Assembly (NCBI GenBank): GCA_003225295.1
Contig: QHYZ01000046.1
Span: 124,001 to 188,000 of the forward strand
DNA length: 64,000 nt
Direction of reading: 5' to 3'
Source of the DNA: Acidobacteriota bacterium
GTDB lineage: Bacteria > Acidobacteriota > Terriglobia > Acidiferrales > UBA7541
This document shows positions 36,242 through 44,701 of this stretch, piece after piece. The notes under the pieces are model-generated. The model had not been told where the DNA came from. It saw only the letters and a program-made list of their open reading frames with translations, and made no database searches. How positions within the stretch are numbered: the stretch's first letter is position 1; the number at the start of each line of letters is the position of its first letter. The translations under genes were made by a program, and so were the position numbers.

Positions 36242-38206
36242 GTGGATAGTGGACGCCGGTATTTCCGCCATTTTACGACGGAGTGTTTTCCTCGAGCCTT
36301 TTTCTTGTTTCTACACACGGTCGCATTCGCCTGCGGCGGTTCGGCCCTGCGGGCCCGTCCGCAGCAGACAACCAACGAACCTGCTCCGGCGGTCACAAAA
36401 GTCGAACCTCCGGGCTGGTGGGTGGGACTTACGGCGGAGGTGATGCTTTTGCTTAGCGGGCACGATCTGGAAGCCACCCACGTGGGGTGCAATCTACCAA
36501 CGCTGCGCGTCTCGCGCACGCAAGCCGCGGCGGGCGGGAACTATCTCTTCATCTGGATGCAGATCGGGGCGGGCACCAAGTCTGGTACTGCGGTCTGCCG
36601 AATTACCGCGCCGAAGGGAGCGACGGCTTTCGAACTGCCTCTGGCTGTCCGCGCCCCGACGCTGGGAAAGTTTCAAGGACTTTCGCAGAATGATGTGATG
36701 TATCTCATCATGCCGGACCGCTTCGCGAACGGCGATCCCACGAATGATGAACCCGCGGGATCGCCGGGTTCCCAGGACCGTTCGAAACCTCGTGCCTACC
36801 ACGGCGGGGACCTGCTCGGGATTCAGAACCACTTGCCGTATCTGAAGGATCTCGGTGTGAACACCCTTTGGCTAACACCCATGGTGAAGAACGGGGCTAC
36901 GGAGGACTATCACGGGTACGGCGCCGTGGACCTTTATGCCGTGGACCCACATCTCGGGGCACTGCAGGATTATCAGAATCTGGTCGCGGCTGCGCACCAG
37001 CAAGGAATGAAGATTGTTTTCGACGTCGTTCCGAATCATGTCGGCCCGAAACATCCCTGGCTTTCGAATCCGCCGCTGCCCGATTGGTTTCACGGCACGG
37101 GACAACATCACATCGATTCGTTTTCCCCGCTCAAGGGCAGTTTCTACGGCAAGGCAGGCGGTCAGGCCGTCGGAAACGATCTGTTCGAATCGCTGATCGA
37201 TCCCCACGTCCCGGTGGGCATGAAACGAAATCTCACGGAAGGCTGGTTCTTGGGGATTCTGCCGGACATGAACACGGAGAATCCCCTGGTCCAGCAATAT
37301 CTTTTGCAAAACAGCATCTGGTGGGCGGAAATATCCGGGCTGGACGGCTACCGCGTCGACACGTTTCCCTATGTCGGGCGGAAGTTCTGGGCCAACTGGC
37401 ATACGGGATTGCGCAGGCTCTATCCCTTTCTAACTACGATCGGCGAAGTGTTTCATCCCGATCCGAGTGTGACTTCGTTTTTCGCCGGAGGAGTGCGGCG
37501 CTACGACGGCATCGATAGCGGGCTCTCCACGGTCTTCGATTTTCCGATGTTCTTCACGTTGCGGGATGTCTTGCTGCGGGGCGCATCCACGGGCCGCATT
37601 GCTGATGTTCTGAGGCAGGATTCCTCATATCCGCGACCCGAGGTGCTCGTTCCGTTCTTCGCGAATCATGACGTGCCGCGTTTTGCGAGCGCCCAAGGCA
37701 GCTCTCCGGCGAAGCTGAAGCTGGCGTTCGGACTCATCCTCGCGCTGCGGGGCATTCCTGAGATTTACTACGGCGACGAGATCGGAATGCCGGGAGGCGG
37801 CGATCCTGACAACCGGCGCGATTTCCCCGGCGGATGGATTGGAGATGCGAACGACGCGTTTACGGAGTCGGGCCGTACGCGTGGCCAACAGGAGATTTTT
37901 TCTTACGTCCAGGCGCTGCTCAAGCTTCGCCGCCAACACCCCGCCCTGCGCACCGGCCAGTTATGGCATCTGGCCTCGGATGAATCATCTTATGTCTTTG
38001 CGCGCGAATCAGAAGAAGAACGTGTTGTCGTCGCCTTCAACAACGCCGATCAGTCGCGAGAAGTTCAGATTCCGCTGGCCGACACGCCGGCCCAGAAGGC
38101 AATGGAGATGGCACTTCTTTTCGGCCCAGCCAAGGCGACACTGGCTGGTAGCGAAATTCGCATAACCATGCCCGCGCAATCTCTTTCGATTTTTACTCTG
38201 AACTAG
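36242..38206 (+). CDS. GH13 alpha-amylase-family glycosidase, exported
   Basis: A 654-residue protein from GTG 36242 with an N-terminal hydrophobic leader (FFLFLHTVAFACGG; the cysteine suggests a possible lipoprotein site) and an N-terminal beta domain to about residue 140. The catalytic barrel follows, with the four GH13 regions: DVVPNH (about 261), GYRVDTFPY with the nucleophile aspartate (about 372), GEVFHP with the acid/base glutamate (about 401) and FANHDVPRF (about 475). The architecture suits a neopullulanase or cyclomaltodextrinase. It converges on the GH31 gene with 19 bases between them. Confidence 0.9.
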   Translation: MDSGRRYFRHFTTECFPRAFFLFLHTVAFACGGSALRARPQQTTNEPAPAVTKVEPPGWWVGLTAEVMLLLSGHDLEATHVGCNLPTLRVSRTQAAAGGNYLFIWMQIGAGTKSGTAVCRITAPKGATAFELPLAVRAPTLGKFQGLSQNDVMYLIMPDRFANGDPTNDEPAGSPGSQDRSKPRAYHGGDLLGIQNHLPYLKDLGVNTLWLTPMVKNGATEDYHGYGAVDLYAVDPHLGALQDYQNLVAAAHQQGMKIVFDVVPNHVGPKHPWLSNPPLPDWFHGTGQHHIDSFSPLKGSFYGKAGGQAVGNDLFESLIDPHVPVGMKRNLTEGWFLGILPDMNTENPLVQQYLLQNSIWWAEISGLDGYRVDTFPYVGRKFWANWHTGLRRLYPFLTTIGEVFHPDPSVTSFFAGGVRRYDGIDSGLSTVFDFPMFFTLRDVLLRGASTGRIADVLRQDSSYPRPEVLVPFFANHDVPRFASAQGSSPAKLKLAFGLILALRGIPEIYYGDEIGMPGGGDPDNRRDFPGGWIGDANDAFTESGRTRGQQEIFSYVQALLKLRRQHPALRTGQLWHLASDESSYVFARESEEERVVVAFNNADQSREVQIPLADTPAQKAMEMALLFGPAKATLAGSEIRITMPAQSLSIFTLN

Positions 38207-38225
38207 CCCGGGGCGGGTGTGGCCG

Positions 38226-40676
38226 TTAGAACGTGAGGCGGACGCTCCAATTCTTTGCGGCATCGGGCACCGTCAGCGTGACGGCATGCGCCAGGCTGTC
38301 GTAGCGCCATTCGTGGATGAGTTCATCCCCGATGCGAACTTCTTTGGGCGCAGCCGCGGCGCCGTACAACGTCACCTCCGCGGTCTTCCACCAGGGCTGA
38401 AAGGCATTCTTCTCGATGGTGCTTGCCACCGTCACGGAGTCTTGCGAAACCTGACACGCATAGTTGACGCGCAGAATCTCACCCCTCTGATAAGCGAAGG
38501 TGTGGCCGTCGTCCTGATAGAGCGCGCCCCGACAATCACTGCCCGACGTGCTGGAAGGAAGATAGACGCGCAATTCGAACGGCCCATTTGGCTTCTCGCC
38601 AGAGTACTGCACGACGGGTTGCATGGGCACAATGGCGCCGGCCCGAACATAGAGCGGCAATTCGTCCAGACGAGGATGCAGGTTGATCTGGTCTTTGTTG
38701 GTGTGTTTCTCCGCTGTCCAATAGTCGTACCATTCCCCCGGCGGTAGAAACACTCCATGGGCATCGACTGTTTCGGTGACGACCGGGGCCACAAAAAAAT
38801 CAGGCCCAAAGAGAAAATCACGATCGTCGCCGTAAAATTCTTGAGCCTGGGGATATTCAAGGAAGATGGGTCGCATCAGAGGCATTCCCGTCCGCGTGCT
38901 TTCTTCTGTAATCGTATAGATATAAGGCAGCAGCTGGTAACGAAGCCCAATGTATTTGCGTCGAATCTCTTCCTGTTCTGGGCCGTTCACCCACGGCTCG
39001 TGATCCGCCGTGCCTTTCGCGGCGTGATCTCGGTAGATGGGATTGAAAGCACCGAGTTCATACCAGCGGGTCAGCAAATCCGGCGGGGGGGAACTCCCAA
39101 AGCCTCCGATATCGTCTCCCACGAGCGCATAGCCTGAAAGCCCCATGCTCATGAGCATCGGCGTGCTCATGGAGATGTGGTTCCACGTTGCGAGATTGTC
39201 CCCTGTCCACGTACCGGCGAAGCGTTGGGTACCGGAGTAGGCCGCTCTCGTGAGCACGAAGGGCCGCTCGTCCCCTTGCAGTTTGCGCAGGCCGTCATAC
39301 GTCGCCCGGGCGTTCTGCATGCCCATGATGTTATGCGCCGCGCGGTGGTCGACGCTTGTGCCGTCATCCAAACGATGCCTGACGTCGAGTGGCATGGTCT
39401 TCTGGGGGTAGCGGAATACCGCCGGTTCATTCATGTCATTCCAAAAGCCGGCTGCACCCATGTCCACGAAATCCTTGTATAAGTGGCCCCACCAATCGCG
39501 CGCCCGAGTGAGCGTGAAATCAGGAAATACACTTTCACCGGGCCATACCGGTCCCACGTAAACGGATCCGTCCGGATTCTTGACGAAAACATCGCTCTTG
39601 ATTCCCGAATCGAATGGCGCGTAACCCCGGTCGGGATTTCTCTTGATGTGCATGTCCGTGATCAAGATGATGTGGAAGCCCTGCTCGCGCAGGTCGGCGA
39701 TCATTTTTTCAAAATGCGGGAAATATTGCCTATTGATGGTGAACGGGGCGTAACCTTCCTGATAGTCAATATCCAGATAGATGGTGTCGGCAGGAATTTT
39801 CTTTTCGCGCAGGAGCCGCGCGATTTCCCGCACGCGGGCCTCGGGATAGTAGCTATAGCGGCACTGCTGGTAACCGAGTATCCAAAGCGGTGGCAGGGGC
39901 GGGCGCCCGGTGAGCGCGGTGTACTGCTCGATGATTTTTTTTGGTCCCCGCCCGGCAATAAAGTAATAATTCAGTTCCCCGCCTTCCGCTCCGAAAGAAA
40001 AATAGTCCGCGGACTCTTTCCCGAAATCGAAACTGCTGCGGTAGGTGTTGTCAAAGAACAGGCCGTAGGCCACGCCCTTGCGAAGTCCCACAAAAAAAGG
40101 AATGGTCTTGTAAAGAGGGTCGGTGGATTCCTGCCAGCCGAACGCATCCGTGTTCCAGTTGGTGAACGAGCGATTCCGGCGATTCATGGGTCCGGCTTTG
40201 TCACCCAGTCCGTAGTAGTTTTCCTCTAGCGGCATTTTCTTCCAGACGTGAACCCCCTGGCCATTCCAGGCCATCGGCAAGCTCGGCTCGTCGGCGAGAA
40301 ATACATTTCCAGCAACATCAGAGAAATTGATCAGCAGCGGTGACCGCTGAACGGTAGCCACCACGTTTCCCGCAGTGATTCGTATCTCCTTCGGATTCTC
40401 TTCGATGTTGAAGGCCGGCGGTTCGGGCGACTGGATCAGCGCCCACGAAGAATCCTTGGGAAAAGCACCGTTCGGGGCGAGGCGCACGCGGAACACGCCA
40501 TCGCGGAAGACCGTGACGCGCACCTTTGCGGCACCCGCCGTTAACTCAACGCCATCTTTCAGCTTCTCGACGCGCTGGAGCTTGCCAAGATGCTGCCAGC
40601 CTTGCGCAACTGCAATTGCACAACCGAGAACGGCGGCCAGCAGCGCAGTTCCGATGCGTGGAACAATTCCTGTCAT
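38226..40676 (-). CDS. GH31 alpha-glucosidase/alpha-xylosidase, exported
   Basis: ATG 40676 is preferred because GGGAGG lies six bases upstream; ATG 40682 would sit on it. The 816-residue protein begins with a signal peptide ending near IAVAQG. A GH31 N-domain with ENYYGLGDKAGPMNRR is followed by the barrel, which has LDIDYQEGYAPFT, FWNDMNEP with the nucleophile aspartate near residue 414, and TWTGDN. The C-terminal beta domains include YVRAGAIVPMQ. The enzyme should release glucose or xylose from alpha-linked oligosaccharides outside the cytoplasm, next to a sugar symporter gene. Confidence 0.93.
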   Translation of the reverse strand: MTGIVPRIGTALLAAVLGCAIAVAQGWQHLGKLQRVEKLKDGVELTAGAAKVRVTVFRDGVFRVRLAPNGAFPKDSSWALIQSPEPPAFNIEENPKEIRITAGNVVATVQRSPLLINFSDVAGNVFLADEPSLPMAWNGQGVHVWKKMPLEENYYGLGDKAGPMNRRNRSFTNWNTDAFGWQESTDPLYKTIPFFVGLRKGVAYGLFFDNTYRSSFDFGKESADYFSFGAEGGELNYYFIAGRGPKKIIEQYTALTGRPPLPPLWILGYQQCRYSYYPEARVREIARLLREKKIPADTIYLDIDYQEGYAPFTINRQYFPHFEKMIADLREQGFHIILITDMHIKRNPDRGYAPFDSGIKSDVFVKNPDGSVYVGPVWPGESVFPDFTLTRARDWWGHLYKDFVDMGAAGFWNDMNEPAVFRYPQKTMPLDVRHRLDDGTSVDHRAAHNIMGMQNARATYDGLRKLQGDERPFVLTRAAYSGTQRFAGTWTGDNLATWNHISMSTPMLMSMGLSGYALVGDDIGGFGSSPPPDLLTRWYELGAFNPIYRDHAAKGTADHEPWVNGPEQEEIRRKYIGLRYQLLPYIYTITEESTRTGMPLMRPIFLEYPQAQEFYGDDRDFLFGPDFFVAPVVTETVDAHGVFLPPGEWYDYWTAEKHTNKDQINLHPRLDELPLYVRAGAIVPMQPVVQYSGEKPNGPFELRVYLPSSTSGSDCRGALYQDDGHTFAYQRGEILRVNYACQVSQDSVTVASTIEKNAFQPWWKTAEVTLYGAAAAPKEVRIGDELIHEWRYDSLAHAVTLTVPDAAKNWSVRLTF

Positions 40677-40764
40677 GTCCATCCTCCCGGGCGCGACGAC
40701 AAGTGAAGAACCATCAGGTGTGTTTCCCACTTGCGCAGAAACGATCCGGGGCCTTCCGGTATTA

Positions 40765-41319
40765 TCAAGCTACCAGCCACTGTTCGAAAAACGCTGACGC
40801 CTTTGCGCCTTCGACTCGGCGCCGCAACGCATCCATCACGCGGCAGCGCACCAATCCGTTGCGGCCGTAAAAACCGAGCCAATAGGGAAGATACACTTCG
40901 CCCTGCTCCCGCGCGATATCGAGACGGGCTTCGCGAAGCTTGAAGAATCCTTGCTGGAAGACGACGCGCAACACCTTCTCTCGCAGAATTTCCTCGGCGC
41001 GTTCCCCGGTGAGCGACGGAAGCATGCGGTTGCGGCTATCAACAGAAATGAGTTCACGGTGTTTGGGGATTCGTGGCCATTCAAATAGGTCGAGCGAACC
41101 ATCTACAGCATCGAGCGCGAACAACCGAGCGTGGGGCGTTCTGCCGAGCTGGTAACGGACGCGATAGAGCCAGAAGGGCACGTAAGCGTCCGCAATCTTT
41201 TGCAACGGGCCGATGCGCAGGCGCCAGTACAGCGCCGAAAAGCCCGGCGCGGAGAAAGCCCGGACGGCTTCCCTCTGGGTGACGTTCGGTTTCAGGGTTC
41301 GAATGGCAGGCATGTCCAT
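40765..41319 (-). CDS. Conserved hypothetical protein, 184 aa
   Basis: Not recognised. From ATG 41319, 184 residues, no signal peptide and no membrane helix. It is rich in arginine and aromatic residues. Two similar segments, AYVPFWLYRVRYQLG (about 45-60) and VYLPYWLGFYGRNGLVRCRV (about 140-160), look like repeated beta hairpins, possibly an internal duplication. The gene is 22 bases downstream of the sodium:solute symporter gene on the same strand and 88 bases before the GH31 gene, so it belongs to the same likely transcript. Confidence 0.65.
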   Translation of the reverse strand: MDMPAIRTLKPNVTQREAVRAFSAPGFSALYWRLRIGPLQKIADAYVPFWLYRVRYQLGRTPHARLFALDAVDGSLDLFEWPRIPKHRELISVDSRNRMLPSLTGERAEEILREKVLRVVFQQGFFKLREARLDIAREQGEVYLPYWLGFYGRNGLVRCRVMDALRRRVEGAKASAFFEQWLVA

Positions 41320-41341
41320 GATTCGTTCGCCAAAGCTGCTG

Positions 41342-43027
41342 CTAGCGGAAATAGACCCACAAGCCCACCACTGTGGCGATCAGGACCCCCGTAAACGCCA
41401 GGTTGAACAAATGTTCCGTTCGCGTTTCTCGCTGGAGGTGCGGCGTACTCACATCCGTGGTCTCGAGTTTCTCGCCCACCGTCGCAAACGTCAGTCCGGC
41501 GATCTTTTTCCGCTCGGGGGCCGGATACATCATGCTAACGACGATCAGCACGGCCGCGCAGACGACGAACATCAAAATGGCGTAGTGCAAAAAGTTCATG
41601 TCCACGAGCCAGCGGATGGCGCCGGAATCATAATGGCGGGTCTTATCCAGCACTTCGAAGATGAAGCGCACGGAACCGAGGGCAAAACCCACCAGAAGCG
41701 AACTGATGGCGCCCTGCCCGTTCAGGCGCGGCCAGAGAATCCCGAAAATAAAGCACACCGCAATCGGCGGGCTGATGTAAGCCTGCACGCTCTGTAGATA
41801 GATATACAGCTGGGCACTGAGCAAGTGAATGAACGGCACCCAGAGAAGACCGAGGACAACCATGACCCCCGTAGCGATCCGTCCGAAAAATACCAATTGA
41901 GATTCGGTCGCCGCCGGGCGGAACTTCTTGTAAAAATCGAGCGTCACCATCGTGGATGCGGAATTGAAGACCGAGCTCATCGCCCCCATTAGCGCAGCAA
42001 GTAGCGCGGCGATCATTAATCCCACCAGCCCGCGTGGAAGCAAGTTCACGATCATGGTCGGGTAAGCAATGTCGCCGTTGGTGATTTTCCCATCCACCAC
42101 GTGGAACAACTCCGGATACAAGCCCAAGGCGATCAGCCCGGGCAGGACGAGCACGAAGACCGGGAGAATTTTCAGAAATCCTGCGAAGATGGTGCCCGCT
42201 TTGGCGTGGCCTTCGTCTTTTGCGGAGAGAACGCGCTGCACGATCACCTGGTCCGTACACCAGTACCAGATACCCAGGATCGGAGCTCCAAAGAAAATGC
42301 CTGTCCATGGGAACTCGCCGTCGGTGGCCGGCTTCATCATGTGAAAATAATCAACCGGCACCGCGGCGCGCAATCCGGCAAATCCGCCCACCTTGTCCAG
42401 GCCGATGATCGTCAAGGCAATCGCGCCGGCGAGCAGGATCAAGGTCTGCACCAGATCGGTGTAGATCACGGCGGCGAGTCCGCCCGCGATGGTATAGACT
42501 CCCGTCGCCACAACCAGGATGACCGCGGCAGTCAATGGACTCCAGCCCACCACGCGCTCCAGCACGATGGCAGCCGCGTACAAGTGCACCGAAATCTTCG
42601 TGAAGATGTAGGCGATGACCGAGATGCTTGCCAGATAGGTCGCGCAGTTGCGATTGAAGCGCCGTTCTAGAAACTCCGGCATGGTGAAAACGTTCGAACG
42701 CAGATAGAACGGTACGAAAACCCAGCCGAGCAGGAGCAGCATCAGGCAGGCCAGCCATTCGAAATGGCCAACGGCCAGACCCGACGTCGCTCCCGAACCA
42801 GCCAAGCCAATGAAATGCTCGGTGGAGATGTTGGAGACGAAGAGGGAGGCTCCGATCGCGAACCAGCCGATATTACGGCTGGCTAGAAAATAGTCCTCGG
42901 AGGTACGCTCTTTCTTGGAAAAGTAGAAACCGATGCCGAACACGATGGCGAAGTAGATCCCAATGATGACGAGATCAACGGTTTCCAGGGTCCGGTGGCT
43001 AACCGCGACCGAAGATGCGAAGAGCAT
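41342..43027 (-). CDS. Sodium:solute symporter, SGLT/SSS family
   Basis: A 561-residue membrane protein from ATG 43027, with AGGAGG five bases upstream. Fourteen or so hydrophobic helices carry SSS hallmarks: SEDYFLASRNIGWFAIGASLFVSNISTEHFIGLAGSG in helix 1, FYLRSNVFTMPEFLERRF after helix 3, and the sodium-site helix with LMGAMSSVFNSASTMVTLDFY. The sequence is closest in pattern to sugar transporters such as vSGLT. It is the first gene of the minus-strand sugar transcript and probably imports the monosaccharide released by the GH31 and GH13 enzymes. Confidence 0.9.
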   Translation of the reverse strand: MLFASSVAVSHRTLETVDLVIIGIYFAIVFGIGFYFSKKERTSEDYFLASRNIGWFAIGASLFVSNISTEHFIGLAGSGATSGLAVGHFEWLACLMLLLLGWVFVPFYLRSNVFTMPEFLERRFNRNCATYLASISVIAYIFTKISVHLYAAAIVLERVVGWSPLTAAVILVVATGVYTIAGGLAAVIYTDLVQTLILLAGAIALTIIGLDKVGGFAGLRAAVPVDYFHMMKPATDGEFPWTGIFFGAPILGIWYWCTDQVIVQRVLSAKDEGHAKAGTIFAGFLKILPVFVLVLPGLIALGLYPELFHVVDGKITNGDIAYPTMIVNLLPRGLVGLMIAALLAALMGAMSSVFNSASTMVTLDFYKKFRPAATESQLVFFGRIATGVMVVLGLLWVPFIHLLSAQLYIYLQSVQAYISPPIAVCFIFGILWPRLNGQGAISSLLVGFALGSVRFIFEVLDKTRHYDSGAIRWLVDMNFLHYAILMFVVCAAVLIVVSMMYPAPERKKIAGLTFATVGEKLETTDVSTPHLQRETRTEHLFNLAFTGVLIATVVGLWVYFR

Positions 43028-43358
43028 CCATCCCTCCTTGGCGTCCGGCAGGGGAGAAGCGCGCCGGACAATTCAACCACGCGCAGGAAATGAACGTGGC
43101 TACCCCTGCTAGAATCATGTCACTCGACTTCGACAGCAACGGGCCTTACAAATGGGCGCGAAGATTTGGACTGCGAAGTTTATAACAGGCCCCATCCAGG
43201 CTCAATGCTATTCGAGCGGCGGCGTATTTTCTTGCCGTTCCCGTTACCATGGAATAAGCGAGGGGCACGAACGGTATGCTCAAGTGCACCAGTCATCGGT
43301 CTGTTTCGGATTGCCACTGGGCACGGAACAGAGTAAAAAGAGACACAGGGAGAGGAAC
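43028..43358. other. Divergent intergenic region, no gene seen
   Basis: The region separates the minus-strand symporter from the plus-strand glutathione peroxidase and must hold both promoters. The frame upstream of the peroxidase is open for 69 codons, but it lacks any family similarity and the signal peptide begins only at 43359. No convincing -35/-10 pair or repeat was found. Confidence 0.5.
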
Positions 43359-43913
43359 ATGATGAAAGCAGTGCTTTGTTTGCTGTTCTGCGCGGCCGCG
43401 GTGATGGCTGCGGATAAGACGGTGTATGACTTCACTTTGAATTCGATCGATGGCCAGCCTGCGCCGCTCGCGGCCTACCGGGGCAAAGTCGTTCTCCTGG
43501 TCAACGTTGCCAGCCGTTGCGGTTTTACGCCGCAGTATACCGCACTGGAGTCGACCTATGAGAAGTACAAGGACCGCGGCTTGGTCATCGTGGGCATCCC
43601 CGCGAATAATTTCGGCGCGCAGGAACCCGGCACAAATCAGGAGATCAAGACCTTTTGCTCCTCGAAATATCACGTGACCTTCCCAATGATGGCCAAGGTG
43701 TCCGTGAAAGGCCAAGACATCACCGCGCTCTATCAGTTCCTGACCGACAAAGCCATGAATCCGCAAACGGGCGGAGAGATTCAATGGAATTTCACCAAGT
43801 TTCTAATTGGCCCCGACGGGCACGTCATTACGCGCTTCGAGCCCGAGGTGACGCCGGATTCGCCGCAGGTGACGTCGGCCATCGAAAAGACGCTGGCATC
43901 GCTCAAATCCTGA
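43359..43913 (+). CDS. Exported glutathione peroxidase-family thiol peroxidase
   Basis: A 184-residue protein from ATG 43359, with GAGAGG upstream. A signal peptide ends at VMAA. Family motifs are LVNVASRCGFTPQYTALE with the peroxidatic cysteine, GIPANNFGAQEPG with the glutamine of the triad, and EIQWNFTKFLIGPDG with tryptophan and asparagine. Bacterial members of this family usually use thioredoxin-like reductants and not glutathione. The catalytic residue here is an ordinary TGC cysteine. It probably detoxifies peroxides in the periplasm. Confidence 0.93.
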   Translation: MMKAVLCLLFCAAAVMAADKTVYDFTLNSIDGQPAPLAAYRGKVVLLVNVASRCGFTPQYTALESTYEKYKDRGLVIVGIPANNFGAQEPGTNQEIKTFCSSKYHVTFPMMAKVSVKGQDITALYQFLTDKAMNPQTGGEIQWNFTKFLIGPDGHVITRFEPEVTPDSPQVTSAIEKTLASLKS

Positions 43914-44022
43914 GCGCCGCACGCCCGGCTCGATCTGTCGGGCGGTCACTCCGACGCGAAAATCACGCGAGCTGCGGCCGACGGCCGAACATGCAAAAAT
44001 CGCTACTGGCCCAGCAATCCCC

Positions 44023-44700
44023 ATGCCCATACTCTCGTTCGAAGACGTTTCGAAAGACTATTTGACGGATGGCCAGCCAGTGCATGCGCTCAAAGGTCTT
44101 TCGCTGAACGTAAAGCGCGGCGAGTTTGTGGCGTTGGTGGGGCGCAGCGGCTGCGGAAAGTCCACGCTGCTCAATCTTGCCGGAGCCATGGATTTTCCGA
44201 CCACGGGCAAGGTGCTTCTGGACGGAGTTTCGACGTCGTCCCTGAAAGACAACGGCCTGACCCAACTGCGGCGCGAGAGGGTTGGCTTCATTTTTCAGTC
44301 GTTTCAATTGCTGCACACGTTGACGGTTTTTGAAAACGTCGAACTGCCACTGCTCCTCGCCGGGAAACACAACCCTCGCGAAGCGGCCCGGGAACGGCTT
44401 GCCTGGGTGGAACTCGAGGGCCTCGGCGATCGTCATCCCCACCAACTCTCCGGTGGCCAGATGCAGCGTGTCGCCGTGGCACGCGCGCTCATCCATTCAC
44501 CGAGTCTCCTGCTGGCCGATGAGCCCACCGGCAACCTGGACACCACGACGGGCAACGTGATTCTTGAGTTGCTCCGGCGTCTCACGCGGGAGCAAAACAC
44601 CGCGACCATTGTGGCGACTCACAGTCTTGAAGCCGCATCGCTTGCCAACACGCTCGTGCGGCTGCGTGACGGAAAAATCGAAGAGATCACCCGGCGCTAA
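44023..44700 (+). CDS. ABC exporter ATP-binding protein, LolD/MacB type (AttF-like position)
   Basis: A 225-residue protein from ATG 44023. It has Walker [11 protein letters not shown]-loop FIFQSFQLL, signature QLSGGQMQR, Walker [13 protein letters not shown] and switch histidine VATHS. This is the LolD/MacB/FtsE branch that partners with FtsX-type permeases. The permease starts one base after its stop codon and a CrtC/AttH-like protein follows, an arrangement matching the attFGH-like operons of other bacteria. Confidence 0.92.
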   Translation: MPILSFEDVSKDYLTDGQPVHALKGLSLNVKRGEFVALVGRSGCGKSTLLNLAGAMDFPTTGKVLLDGVSTSSLKDNGLTQLRRERVGFIFQSFQLLHTLTVFENVELPLLLAGKHNPREAARERLAWVELEGLGDRHPHQLSGGQMQRVAVARALIHSPSLLLADEPTGNLDTTTGNVILELLRRLTREQNTATIVATHSLEAASLANTLVRLRDGKIEEITRR

Positions 44701-44701
44701 C

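Noticed and set aside
43359-43913. Possible selenocysteine in the glutathione peroxidase
   Set aside because: The catalytic codon is an ordinary cysteine (SRCGFTP) and the frame has no internal TGA.
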